A stretch of DNA of 64,000 bases, from assembly GCA_023374045.1 (NCBI GenBank), contig CM041779.1:150413485-150477484 (forward strand), written 5' to 3'. The notes under the pieces were generated by a model that was given only the letters and a program-made list of their open reading frames with translations, did no database searches and was not told where the DNA came from. Below, one piece after another: positions 1 through 12,240 of the stretch (the first letter of the stretch is position 1; each line of letters starts with the position of its first letter). This stretch comes from Limonium bicolor (Eukaryota > Streptophyta > Magnoliopsida > Caryophyllales > Plumbaginaceae). The translations under genes were made by a program, and so were the position numbers.

Positions 1-191
1 ACTATTTGAGCTACTCAAGGGGTTAGGTATCAATACCTAGTACCTCACTTAGCATAGTGTCTATGTACACACAGAATTCCCCTCATTTTTCCTCATCTAT
101 GTTTTTCTCGTGTAAGAGTAAGTCAAAACCCACCCAGACAGGCAAAGAGAACTCTTCCCTGCATATAGTGACATTGTATTCAGTAGTACTA

Positions 192-2213
192 CTAACACTC
201 TTTCTTGTTGAAGTACAGTCGAAGATGAGCCATGACTGGGTTATGATCTGAACTCTGAATCATGTCTAAAGACTCATACGATATTAACTTCACACCACTG
301 CCTAGTACCCCTTCATGCTTGTATAGTATCCTATCGGTCCAAGCTGGTGCTCTCTCCTACACACATATATACAATACAATGTTATTAATTACACATGTCC
401 ATGCATCGACTAGCTAACTTGCTGTTAATTAGCTTTCTTAATTATTATTACCTTGTAGCTGGTATCATAGTTGCTAGTTCCAATATCATACTTATAAGTT
501 GGTTTGAACCCTAATACCCCTTCTTTGTACCCTTTGAACATCTCCCCTCTTTCCATCTGTAGCAAGAGCTGGTCCTTGCGGATCAAAATCTGATATGCAA
601 GTTAGTAGTTAGCAATTACAAATGTAAAATATAACATATGAATCTGAAGAGAAGGTTTGAAATTATGAAGCATATCAGATAAAAGAATTACATTTTGATC
701 AGATTTATGAAGCAGCTGTCTAACGGTAGCTGACTCCATATCTCGTATCCTGTAGTTAAGATCTCCCAACCACACTCTGAGTTTGAGCTGACTAGAAGTA
801 TTATGTTTCAGGTGATTGTCGTTGTTGTGGGAGAAGAGTGAGTTTGATATCTGCTTTATTTGTGAATTCCTCTTCTCCTCGTTGTGAGCATGAGCTAATT
901 AAATTATGTCATATATGTTACACAATTATACATCATACAGTAAGTTAATGCAATGCGAATAAGTTCAGTAATATACACCTTCAAGATGACAGGAGATGAA
1001 AGTCATATCTGTGTCTTTGTAGATGAAATGAATACCCACTGCCCCTTTGTTCCTTCTCAGTAGTTTACTCTGTAACACTCCATAGCAGCACCCATCATAC
1101 GCTGCGTAACGGTCGACCTCCACTTCTAAACGATGAAGTTCGAGTAAGGAATAACTAATCGCCACAGTTAATGATCTAGCTAGCTACTTATTTAAAATTG
1201 TCTAAAGCCCACACCCATTGAATTTCACAGTTTCACTTGTACATAATGTGATTAGGGTTTTCGTCGCTTGATATCATTCAAGTACGTCAATTGAATTAAG
1301 TACCTGATTTCCTCTGAAGTAACTGATCATCTGAATTGATGCTTTTACGCCCAAAAACGTAGAGTTGTTGAGATTGCATTACGACTTCTCCTAGCAAACT
1401 GGATGCAGTTCAAGTGAAAATTAGGATCACAAAGAAGAGATTGCATTATTTATAAGGGTTTCGTTCCACAGCTGATCGATCTTGAGCATATGAAATCTGA
1501 TATAAAAAGAACGGTAATCCACAGCATTGTTCTACGTACTCATGTGTTTGGTTAAGCGAGTCCTGCAAGAGCTCGGAGATTTTCTTTCTGGGTGCTTCTT
1601 GAAGACCAATCACAATCAACTCCAAGTCACAGTAATTAACAACCAGTTTCACCAGGTCATTGCAAGAAGAAGCCTGTACTTAATTTACACAGACAAATAC
1701 TACTTTTAGTCAATCAATAAGCTGTATATTCAATAAATATGAGGAGACCCAAGGTCAAGAATAAAGGGTGTACGTACTTGAGCGTTCATATTCCAAGTAA
1801 TGATTCCAATACTGCAGCCTTCCGCTTCTTCTTCATCATCTTGGTCCGCACTCGCAATATCTTTCCTCACTAATTCCTCCGCGGTTGATTGTAATCCTCC
1901 ATTGATATAGTCACGACTATCATCTTTCTCTGAAGCCACTAGAGCTTGATCTCTTCTTTGTCTACATTAGATTCGTAATCGAGTATCAGTTATGATGGAG
2001 AGAATTAAAGATTGATCATATGATCAATTGCAAGAAAAATGCTTGAAGAGACTAATTAAAGACAGAATGATGAATAGATATACATATATGGTGAAAATCA
2101 AATAAAGGGTTGGGTTTCAAGAACTGCAAGAAACAGAGTGTAGGTTAATTGCTTGCTCATCACCTTCTGAGAGCCCGAAGCAAGCTACCACCGATGCTAG
2201 ATAACGATGACAT
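192..2213 (-). CDS. IP5P11: Inositol polyphosphate 5-phosphatase 11-like, 8 exons, intact
   Basis: Predicted phosphoinositide/inositol phosphate 5-phosphatase, removing the 5-phosphate in a Mg-dependent reaction. I traced eight exons on the minus strand with GT-AG borders: 2213-2164, 1961-1778, 1673-1540, 1398-1304, 1125-979, 894-692, 589-452, 356-192. They sum to 1116 nt, giving a 371-aa protein with no frame break. Visible family motifs are ITWNMN near the N-terminus, IVIGLQEAP, FISCHLEAHA, the catalytic WLGDLNYR, FKPTYKYD, PAWTDRIL, and SDHNPV in place of the common SDHKPV. There is no WD40 domain, as expected for the short IP5P11 class. The start ATG (2211-2213) opens a 50-nt first exon; two small acidic stretches follow. 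Exon 3 ends at a strong GTACGT donor, which is the choice that keeps phase with exon 4. Family assignment is confident; the IP5P11 subtype is inferred from length and motif match. Confidence 0.93.
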
Positions 2214-2270
2214 TTCTCCTTTGATATTGAATTGGCTTTGGGCGAGTGATTTTCATATAGATGTTAATTT

Positions 2271-2284
2271 GATATTTATACGCT
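2271..2284 (-). promoter_or_regulatory. TATA-box candidate for the 5-phosphatase gene
   Basis: Read on the minus strand this is TATAAATATC, about 60 bases upstream of the ATG at 2213. That is a plausible TATA position if the 5' UTR is short. No transcript evidence is available. Confidence 0.45.
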
Positions 2285-2601
2285 AGCTATGAGCTATCGA
2301 TCTAGTCGTTGAACGAGTTCATACTGAAGGGTGGAGAGGGAAAGGGTATGATTTTAAAATGGAATGTTTCAACAATAGTGTGTATACTATCGACTGACTA
2401 TGTTTTACAAAAAGGACGTATATATTCTGGCAATATTGGATTCTTTGAAAGGATCGTGTAAGCTGTCGAGAGAGTTTATGTAATTTGATCGTGAAGCGCC
2501 GACTTAATGAACTTCAAAAATATTTATTATATTGAATTTTGAGAAATTTCTCACCGGATCATGAAACTCTTGAGATCCAACACAAATTAAATTGTGTTGA
2601 T

Positions 2602-2786
2602 GTGTTAAGTTGTTAGACAATCACCAAAAAGGAAAGAAACAATCAGTAAAGAAATTGTGAATAAGATGTAATACCAATTGATCGTGATTTACGTATTGCA
2701 TACTAGTCCTTATTGACATTCTCAAGATATTACTATGGAACTCCAACTAGTATTATAGATTTTGGGTTTTTTTCCGTTATGATGTG
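2602..2786 (+). repeat. Direct repeat copy A (about 185 bp)
   Basis: Begins GTGTTAAGTTGTTAGAC and ends near TTATGATGTG. It matches 3351-3539 almost base for base; I see one changed base near 2646, one near 2750 and small indels in a T run. No gene is visible in it. It lies upstream of the 5-phosphatase gene. Confidence 0.9.
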
Positions 2787-2981
2787 GCTCATATACTACA
2801 GGCTTATGTTTGCAGGAGTGATGCAATAATCAAAACGCAGCGTAAAGATCATCTTCCTCTCCTAACGTCTGTGCGGTAAGTCTCAACTTCAGAATTCTCT
2901 TACGTTTTTTTTATTTTTCTTCTTTCTTCTTCAGCATCTCATCCCAATTCACACCAACTCATAGCAACTCATTTTTTCCCG

Positions 2982-3175
2982 AATTTGATCGATGCTTCTC
3001 CCTAATTTGATCGATGGTTCTCCCCAATTTGATCGATAATTTTCTCCCCCAAATTGATTGATTAATACAATAATTCAATGCAGTTTTTTCACTCCAATTT
3101 GATCGATCAATACACACCAGCCACACACACTATATATTCTTCACTCTCTTCGATCAATACACACCAGCCACACTC
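2982..3175 (+). repeat. Short tandem repeats built on AATTTGATCGAT
   Basis: Four to five spaced copies of AATTTGATCGAT lie between 2982 and 3108. They are followed by two copies of a block containing TCGATCAATACACACCAGCC (about 3104 and 3151). All lie in the spacer between direct repeats A and B. No coding capacity is seen. Confidence 0.7.
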
Positions 3176-3350
3176 TATTAGATGTTTAATCAATGTTTTA
3201 TTAGTTAGGGGTATTTCAATCTACCCCTTAAAAAGACTTCGTCCCGAAGTATCTTTACTCAAATAGGTGTATAAATAACTACCCATATAACCCCATAATG
3301 TATATCTATGTGATATAACATTTACACACATCGTATTGTGCTAAGTTGGA

Positions 3351-3539
3351 GTGTTAAGTTGTTAGACAATCACCAAAAAGGAAAGAAACAATCAATAAAG
3401 AAATTGTGAATAAGATGTAATACCAATTGATCGTGATTTACGTATTGCATACTAGTCCTTATTGACATTCTCAAGATATTACTATGGAACTCCAAGTAGT
3501 ATTATAGATTTTGGTTTTTTTTTCTTCTGTTATGATGTG
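3351..3539 (+). repeat. Direct repeat copy B (about 189 bp)
   Basis: Second copy of the repeat at 2602-2786, same orientation, 564 bases downstream. The spacing suggests a terminal-repeat element, but I see no tRNA primer site after copy A and no polypurine tract before copy B. A segmental duplication is therefore as likely as a TRIM element. Confidence 0.9.
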
Positions 3540-3712
3540 CTTATCGTTCAATTGAGCATGACCTCGCGCAATATGGCTTTGGGTCATTTTTGTATTTTCA
3601 TATAAGAATATTTGTAATTTGACTCTCTTCTCTTTCCGCAAATTCACAATCTGAAATCTACTATTCCGTTATACACCCTAAACAAACCCTTGTTCTCTTT
3701 GCACTCTCGACA

Positions 3713-5452
3713 ACCGGAGAGAGTTTGGTGACGGAGGCTTTATTTCCGTCCCAGACGGATCAGATCCACACCATCCCATTAGAATAAACTTTTAATCTCA
3801 GCCTTTTATTCATGATTTATTTTATTATTTTTTCTTGCTCAATATTACGTCACTGCTTTCTTCCAAACGGATCAGCGGAGACTAGGGATGCCCCGGAGGA
3901 TGTGCATATACTTTTTGTTTTATTAATACATTTTGTCCTTTTTAGATAACTTGTCAAAAAAAAAAAAGTTTGATATTTCCATTTTTTAATCTTGTATACA
4001 ATATTTAAATTATATACCTGTTTAGCATTATTACGGTAGAAATCATCAATTATTTTTCACTTTTTATATAACTCTATGCACATATATAAAATTATCAAAT
4101 AATATTTTTTTTCTCTAAGAATGATTGTTGTTTATATATATATACAAAAATAATTAAGTAAACATCAATTTAAGTATAAATACCTCACTCATACTAAATA
4201 TATTAAGATAAGTTAAATTGATTTAAATGCTGAATTAAATATGTGTGATTTCATTCTAAATTAAAAAAATATATGTATAAATTATTTCTAGGGTACTTTG
4301 GGGTTTAGGATATCTTTTGTGATTCATCGTTATACATATATAATGTTTCCACCGTTTCACATAAAGGAGTTCACGAGTTCAGATAACGTTTCCACCTTTT
4401 TATTTAAACATTTCCACATTGTTATATATATGTTTCCACGTTTTTATTTAAACGTTTACCGTTTCTACGATTCGATGATTATATATAACGTTTCCATGGC
4501 ATGATTACATATAAACATTTCAATAATTATATATGAATGTTTCCATGCCACAATACGTTTCCATGATTTATATATAAACGTTTACACGCCATGATTACAT
4601 ATATACATTTACACAATTATATATTCCATGCCACAATTAAATATAACGTTTCTACGACACATTTCCACGCCACAATCAAGTATAACGTTTCCACCGCTAT
4701 GCATAAACGTATCCACGAGTTTATATAAACGTTTCCACGTTTTTATGTAAACGTTTCCACGTTTTCATGTAAACGATTCCACTTTTTACATAGATGTTTC
4801 CACAATTTTATATAAACGTTTTCACGTTTCTACTATTCCATTATTATATATAAACGTTTCCACGCCATGTTTTATAAAAATATTATACATCACTTTTTTA
4901 AAATTGAGAAATTATAAACATTAGCTTAATATTTTTATATTAACATTTTTTAAAATTTTATAACTGATTAAAGTATTTTGAATTGTTATGCTCCATTTTT
5001 CACATATATACATAAACAACAAATATTATAAGATTAGAAAGCTATTATACGATAGCAGTATCTATTCAAAAAAAATTCTTAAAAAATATGAATATTTAAC
5101 TTAGTATTTTTACATTAATTCAACTTTTTTTTAAATTTATTCAACCAAATTAATAATCATATATATATATGAAACTTTTTAATACAAGTAGTGAATCATT
5201 TTATAAAAAACTATATTATTAAAGTATATATTAAAAAATAACAAAATAATGATATTCTAACATTAAAAAATAAATAATAAAAATAAATACAATCAGCATG
5301 CATGCATGTAAGATGTCTCATAAAAAAATAAAACAACATCGATAATGGGTGTGGAATATGGACGTGGATGGTGAGAATTTTCTTTTTTTTTATAAAAAAA
5401 AAAAAAGTTTCCGTCGCTTGACGGAAATATGGTGTCCGTCACCCAAACCTCT
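3713..5452. mobile_element. Possible non-autonomous DNA element with inverted ends
   Basis: About 50 bases at 3713-3765 (containing GGTGACGGAGG and ATTTCCGTCCCAGACGG) recur inverted at 5406-5452 (containing TTGACGGAAATATGG and GTCCGTCACCCAAAC). The 1.6 kb between is AT-rich and non-coding and carries the minisatellite at 4330-4870. This looks like a Mutator-like or foldback non-autonomous element. I could not define its exact ends or a target-site duplication. Confidence 0.4.
4330..4870 (+). repeat. Degenerate minisatellite, unit like TATATAAACGTTTCCACG
   Basis: Around twenty imperfect copies of ACGTTTCCAC separated by AT-rich spacers such as TATATATAA and CATGATTACATATA. Unit length is irregular, about 25-35 bases. 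Small frames through it are repeat artefacts. Confidence 0.8.
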
Positions 5453-5605
5453 CCCCCCGACAACCTTCTTCCATCGAAGTCTTCTTTGCTCTTGGTTTGC
5501 TATTCGTGCTCTTTTATAGAAAAAAGTTCTGAAATAACATCCTCTTATAAAAATATTACCCATATTAACTTCCCTCCAAAACTAAATCCTGAAATAGTAC
5601 TCCCG

Positions 5606-5760
5606 GGAGAAATCTTCTCTTCAAGAGACGATTTCATCAATTATTAAAGTAGAAATCATCTCTTGAAGAGACGATTTCACTCATCCCCACGCCACGTCAA
5701 GCGCTGACTCAACGGAACGGAGGGTGACGAGAAATTGTCTTTACAAGAGACGATTTCCTT
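5606..5760. repeat. Palindrome cluster in the left MULE arm
   Basis: Three near-copies of a palindrome made of the half-site AAATCGTCTCTT and its reverse complement lie near 5606, 5652 and 5733. A fourth, near 5790, is cut by the LTR-like insertion and resumes at 12978. Each could form a hairpin of about 12 base pairs. Similar copies crowd the right arm at 17408-17735. Confidence 0.85.
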
Positions 5761-6439
5761 TGTTATGTCGGGCGCGCTTATTACCCTTGAAATCGTCTCT
5801 TCAAAAGTGAAACACCCCTAATAGCTAAAACACATAAATCATGAATATATGAGGAGTGTTTAAGTAAACTTGGCACATAAATATAATCATGTTATAACTT
5901 ATAACCTATAATACTATGGGGACATCCATATGTCCGTGAACGTGATAGCAGGTAACATTGTCGGTTTTGACATGATCAATACAGTGAGCGAAATAAGTTA
6001 TTCCACGTTAGGACATTGTACACGAAACAAGTGTGACATATTATGCAAACTGAAGTATATGGAGTACCCATTGACACATAGCAATTGTACTGGGTAACAT
6101 AAGTTACGAGAATATATTATACAAACATGTACAAGTGACGTTACTACATAAATACTTGTGCTCACCAAGTTGCATCCCTTGACTCAAATGTTAAGCTAAT
6201 TACACATGTATTACTAAATGCTATTATAAGACTATAAGGAAATCAGCCCCACTCGTGTGATATAAATCTTGTAGTTTTACTAGCAACAATTTAATTACCT
6301 AAGAATTCTGCAAGTTCCACTAATTTAAGATAACAATAAAACTGAAACCCACTCCCTCTACATGCAAATCCCCTTTCCCTGTTGTCCAACCGTTGTCCCT
6401 GTTTTCCTTCTCGCATCGATTTAACCGATTGAGGAAACC

Positions 6440-7560
6440 CACCCAGTTTTGCATTGCTCTCGCTGTCCCATGCCTTGTGCAAAACCAGAGAAAAAGAAAC
6501 AGTCAACCGCTTCAATTCCCAGGCATGCAAGACCGCTCTTCATCCCAATGTGTCCTTCAAGTTCCCAGGATTGCATTTCCTCTGTGCCTTCGAGAGTCCC
6601 TGTGTTCTCGGTTAAAGTTGCGCCTTTAACTTTCATTAACACCTCACTCACTCACCGAAAACTGAAGCCTTCCATTCCTCTTCATGCATGCGCCTGAAGT
6701 GATGGTCTTAACATAGCAAGGCTGAGAATATTACCGGCATGAATCGAAACAGCACAAGACCCACTGAGGCAAACCGGTAATCAACTCTTCCTCACCATTT
6801 CTGTATTTGCCTGTCCGACAATCTTCAGTGTCTAACTTCCTTCCCCCTCTATTTTCCATGCATGCAACCTTCTGAACATGCTCATACGAAATGCGTTGAG
6901 GATCGGTAAGGAGAACCCACTCCATTCTTCCACCAGTTTTAGCACAAGGTAGTTTCACTCATGTTTTCTTTCCTCATTTTACCCTGTCTGAAACTGCTTG
7001 CTCAACTCCTCTAATCTCCTGCATTTTCACGCGAAGAAATGTTGCATGCAATTGTCTGTTCGAATCTTCAAAGAGTCCATGAACAAGAATCGGCTCCATA
7101 AATCCTCTAAAGGTAAGGACAGCAAGCCGAAACTCTGGCTGTTTAACTACTCCTCTACCCTCTGTTTTGAATGTACGAAAACTAAGTATGGTTTTCCGGT
7201 CTCTCAGTTTCCCTCGGGTAGGAATGTCTCTTGCCAACCACCCATGCAATGTCCAGAAACTCTCAAATTCCTTCCGCCCATTAGCGCAAGGTAACTACCT
7301 GTTGTACTAACGTTACTCTTCGTTTTCTCTTTGCTTTCTTGGTTAAAGATAACCCGCATCGCCCATCGATTCTCTCACGTTCCATCAGAGACTCAAGCCC
7401 TTTCCATTTCTTTCTCGTGCATGTTTGGAAGTGGTTGTCCAGCTTCTGAAAATCTGGAGCAAGTCGACACAACACAACAAGCTCTACTCATTAAGCGTGT
7501 CAAAAGCCTCCTGGGAGTCTACGGGATTCTCTTTTGAAAATCAGACAAGGTAGAGTTCCA
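6440..7560 (+). repeat. Diverged repeats in the 5' part of the LTR-like unit
   Basis: The motif CAAGGTA (or CAAGGCTGA) follows pyrimidine-rich stretches near 6716, 6944, 7288 and 7546. GCATGCAA-like motifs precede it, suggesting old tandem repeats of about 230-340 bases. Open frames overlap on both strands here, but none resembles a known protein. Confidence 0.4.
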
Positions 7561-8454
7561 AACTACCTGCTTAACACCTTTCCATTCTATTCTTGTTTAA
7601 TGTCCGAGAGTTTATATTGTGCCAAGGGCCTACCAGAAAGAACCAGCTCCAAAAGACAACCCCCAAGGTTATAACCCAAATTCGAAACTAAAAAAAAACT
7701 ATGCTTAACCCCATAAAGGTTTTGGCTTGATGTTATGCTGTTAAATCTGGTAACAATAAACTGAAAGATGCTACCTGTTTGTGAACTACTTCAGTAACAG
7801 TAAAGAAGTTGTGGTATTCGGGTTGAAATCTAATGCTTCCTAGTGTCAAGTGGGAGTGGAACTGCTCTAGGTTAATGGCTAGTTTCTGAAAAAAAACTGG
7901 CTGTAACAAGTAACTGTAGGCTGAGAAATTTTCGTGTGTTGTAAGGTAGATGTGTCGGCAAAAAAAATGGTGGTTTAAACGTCTAGTTTAAGAAGTGTTC
8001 AACCGCGCTTGTGCAATACCAAAAACAGGTGGGATTAATTCAAGGGAAAATGATGCTAAGTGACTTATTAAACTATGTCATTGACTGGCTAGGATAGAAA
8101 CTAATTAGGTAATGTAGTTAATGGTTAGTATTGTGTGACATATTTTGGTTGGTAGGTGTCAAGTGTTGTGACTATTGGTTCTGAAAAAAAAAAGAGGAAA
8201 AAGATTTTGAATGTTCATGTCATGTAAATGAGGCTAAGAGAATGGAACACATGGTCACTATATAATCGAGACAAAATGCCTAGTCAGAAGTGAATAAATG
8301 TCTAATGTGTAAAGGCTGAAAACTTGATTAAACCAATGATGAAAATTAGATTGTTAAATGCTGAAAACTTGGCCAAACTGATGCCGTAAGTATGTAGGCT
8401 CAATTCAGGAGAAATGAACTAGTGAAAACCTGTTTATGAGTGGTTTGAGAGTTT

Positions 8455-10640
8455 AAAGTCTTGCTAATTCCTCCAAGTCAGTTGTAAACACCCTGAGGGA
8501 ATTACAAGCCCAACCTGATGCATCAACCGTGAGATAATACAGAAGATAATCCAACAAGTTGTGTGTCAACATTTCAGTTTTCTTTCCAGTTTTCTAGTTC
8601 TGTATAGGTGAATTCCAGAAGAATTACTAGTACTTCTTGGGGTTTACTTTGTAGACTGAATGAAACACATAACCTAGTAGTTAGACAATGTGGGGGAGAG
8701 TGAAGAAGACACCAGATCAATGAATGAGAAACAAAAACAGAAAACAACCTCAAAGAATAGAAAACAGATGCAACGTTCATACCTTCTGTTCCCTTTCAGT
8801 TACGGTAGCTAAATCTATATTGTTTTGGGTCTGTTCTCGAATTCAAAGTTTGTGGTAAACCGCATAACTGAAGAAGTAAACAACTTGGGGGAACTGGAAA
8901 TCAGAGTGAGGAACAGAAAAGGAACATAAAAGTGAAGATACTAGTTCTATGTTGCTATTTTATTTTCGGTTTCATCATTTTCGGCATAACTGAAATTTGC
9001 AGATAGGTCAAGAGTGTTGGGGTGGTGTAATAAAGAACTTGGAACCTAACTAAACCATATAACTTAAGCTGTAAACACTTTGGGAGATACAAGAAGGAAG
9101 AGTTACAACCTAAAAGAAGGACTGAAGAGGAGACACACAGATTTAAGTTTTCAGTTTCTACAGTTTTTCAGTTTCAGTATAAGGAAGTTTAAGGGAGTTA
9201 GCAGTGCTGTTTTGGGTTGGTCTTAAGTTTAAAACCTAGCTCAAACACTTGACTGAATGGGTAAACAAGTAGGGGGAAACTAGCAGTCAGGTTAAGCAAC
9301 AAGGATGAAAGATGGAAGTAAAATCTTATCAGATTTTCTGTTTCAGGTTTGCATTTGTTCAGTCTCTGTATAAAAGGATTCCATGGATCTAACAGAGTTG
9401 TTTAGGTAGTTCTTGGGTTAACACTTGCCTAGCACACTTAACTAAGTAAGTAAGTATTTTGGTATAAACTGAAAGGTAAGTTGATGGACTGACAGGAATG
9501 AAATGAAGAGAATATATCAGCCCCAAACTTCGGTTACCAGTTTCCTTTCTCTTCAGTATTGAAACATTTTAGTAATTTCCACAGTTTTCCATAGGTTTGT
9601 CTAGGGTTAAAAAAAACTACAGTAACACACATAACAAGAGAGCTAAACGATTGGGGAGCAGTTGAAAATCAGATTGAAAAGAACAGAAAGAAAGCTATAG
9701 AAGACAATATTTCAACTTCAGATTTCAGTTCTTATAGTCTTGTCCAGTCTCGGTGTTGAGTCATATCAGCAACATAAACCCAGTGGTGGTGGATCTGTTT
9801 TAGTTAGAATCTTGATAGAGCCCTTAACTAACGGAGTCAGCAGTTTGGGAAAGTTGAAAATCAGGCATGTGAACAAACAGAAGAAAATAAAAGAAGACTA
9901 CCAGATTTTGACACTTCAGTTCATGGTTCTCCTGAAAACTGAATTTTTGTATAACTCTATTGTAGAAGGTATAAAAGGGTTGTATCGAGAGTTTTAGGGG
10001 TTTAAAGTCTTGCTAATCCATCTAACTCAGTAACTGAACCATTTGGGAGAAGTAGAAGTTAAGTTAATCAGCCAACAGCAAGGATCAAGAATGGTGAACA
10101 GATCCTGTGTCGGTTTTCTTTTCTGTAATAGTTGCCTCTGTATAACTGAAAAACAAGAAGCATAAGAGAGTTGTATTAGCTTGCTAATAAACCCAACATC
10201 CAGCTAATGCACCTAAGTAAATCTGTACAAGAAAATTTTTGGGGTTTAGAAACTAATAATTGAACTACAAGGTAAGGAATGGAGGGGTAATGCACTAATT
10301 ATGGTTGCAGATTTGTTACAGTTGTTGTTTCTGTGTAGCTGGTTTACAGAGGGGTTAACAATGTTGTTTATAACTGGTTTTCGGTTTAAAACATCCCTAA
10401 TACACCTAACTGAGGTCATAAACACTTGTGCAAGATAGGAAACCAATTTAATCAATGAAAAGGGAGCTGGAATGGAGAAGCATGCCGAAGTCATGGTCTC
10501 GGTTCTGTTATGATTGAGTTTCTGTCTAGGTGAGCCCCAAGAGTGTCACCAGCATTATGTCAGTTGGCTGTGTGTTTAGGAACCTTGTTATAAGGCTTGG
10601 CTAACAGTAGAAACTCAGGAAGACTAAGACATGTTATAAA
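8455..10640 (+). repeat. Degenerate tandem array, period about 193 bp
   Basis: A recurring block (roughly CCTAACTGAGTAAGTAAAC, then TTGGGAGA, then GAAAATCAG, then an A-rich GGAAC stretch and a T-rich TTCAGTTTC stretch) recurs near 8470, 8660, 8855, 9050, 9240, 9430, 9620, 9810, 10010, 10200 and 10395. Spacing is 187-200 bases. Units are diverged, so the array is old or fast-evolving. It lies wholly inside the LTR-like unit. Confidence 0.7.
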
Positions 10641-11559
10641 CAAACAATGAGAAACTTGTTGAGTTAGTGAACAGATTTTATGTCCCATGTATTAACTTCA
10701 TTGGAGACCGAGCACAGAACGGTAAAACGGTTGGTGAACTAGTAAGTTATGTGGTGCTGTGTGATTACTGTATTAGCTCTCTAAGGGTAACAAACTGATC
10801 ACATATCAGTGCCTAAAACGCTCTACAACATTAACTAAGGCTGGGACCATGTTACTAAGCAAACCAGTAGTGTGAATGTCCTAGGAATAAGCTACGTAAT
10901 GCATTGTTAATTTGTGTCTAAGACAGTGTATTGGGATCCAGGAAAGGGGTTTGGTGAAACATAGGCTTAACCGCATAGAAATTCACCTTGGTAGTAGTTA
11001 GTAATTCCTAAGAATGCAGATGTCAATCTACTAATAAAGGGACAAATAGGTTAAGGTGGGATAACCTAGCCTAGACTAAAGTATTAAACAAGATGGAAAT
11101 AAGTCGACATCTAGTGAGGGTTAGAAATTTTAATTAAGGAAAGGATTTATGAGCTAGGGATTTTCTGCAAACGCTATCACATGAAATAATAATAATAAAA
11201 AAAACTAACTCGTTCATGTAACGAATATAGGAGCGTAGCGAACGGTCGGCGGGGAAATCCTAGTGCAATGGAGGACTGCTCCAATAAGGTATGGATATAT
11301 GTGGTCCATATGTTGCCGTGTTACACGGCTTGTGTGATGTGTGCTTTGTTTGACAATGACCATAAGACTAAATCATGAAAATTGGATTGCTTGTTGTGAC
11401 TTGCTTAAATGCTTGTTATATATATCATTGTTGTATATTACCTGCGCGCACACAGTAGTTTAGTCCCTTTCTCATTTATGGAGCTTTGAGGTGAAGCTTG
11501 ACGAACTACGTAAACAAAACAAAAGAACTATACAATGAGAAAACTCCTCTCTAACTATA

Positions 11560-12240
11560 GAGGACTCCTAAGGACACCCACTATGGTGTCAAGATATTTA
11601 TGATAAGTGAATACCTTATTGAGGACTACTATCGACACCCACAATGGTGTCAAACTGACAAGAAAAAGATATATAATAAGTAAGTAACAGCTGATGGATC
11701 ATATGGATAATCAGGGAAGAAGGATTCTCGGGCCGCGCGGTTTGGACACTCGGGAGTTGGTATCTGCATCAGATCCTTCGACCGACTATTGTGGAGCACA
11801 TCCTGGGGTCTAGAGATGACCCCTCTCTCTCGACGTATGACGCCGGACTGGAGGATTAGCGAGCACACCCTGGGGTCCAGAGATGACCCCTCTTTCTCGA
11901 CATATGACGCCGGGAATGGAGGAGTGGCTATGGAGAAGACGTTCTCCAAATTGTGGTGATAAGAGAATTCACAAATAATCCTTAAAGAAACAAGGAATGA
12001 TTAGCACCTACATAATAAAGACTCGGGATCTAATCTATATCCCCTGACTCGGTGCCAGAGAATAAAGGAAAACATGTGTAATGAGACCAAGCAAATAAGA
12101 AAATTCATGAATGTGATTCTTTAAGAAACAAGGGCTGAATAGCACCTACATAATAAAGTCTCGGGATCTAACCTATATCCCCTGACTCGGTGCAAGAGAA
12201 GGAAGGTAAACTTGTGTAATGGGAACAAGAAAACAATACG
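11560..12240 (+). repeat. Three local tandem duplications (periods about 61, 68 and 138 bp)
   Basis: Pair one starts at 11560 and 11621 with GAGGACT and shares GGTGTCAA. Pair two starts at 11793 and 11861 with GAGCACA and shares AGAGATGACCCCTCT. Pair three shares AGCACCTACATAATAAAG near 12003 and 12141, then CCCCTGACTCGGTGC. All are imperfect and lie in the 3' third of the LTR-like unit. Confidence 0.85.

Noticed and set aside
57..251. 64-codon plus-strand frame at the left end
   Set aside because: It is the antisense shadow of the last exon of the 5-phosphatase gene.
2602..3539. TRIM retrotransposon bounded by the two direct repeats
   Set aside because: No tRNA primer site after the first copy, no polypurine tract before the second, and the flanks show no clear 5-bp duplication.
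6291..7537. Cluster of overlapping frames on both strands that could suggest a gene
   Set aside because: Frames overlap in all phases, match no family, and lie in diverged repeats inside the LTR-like unit.
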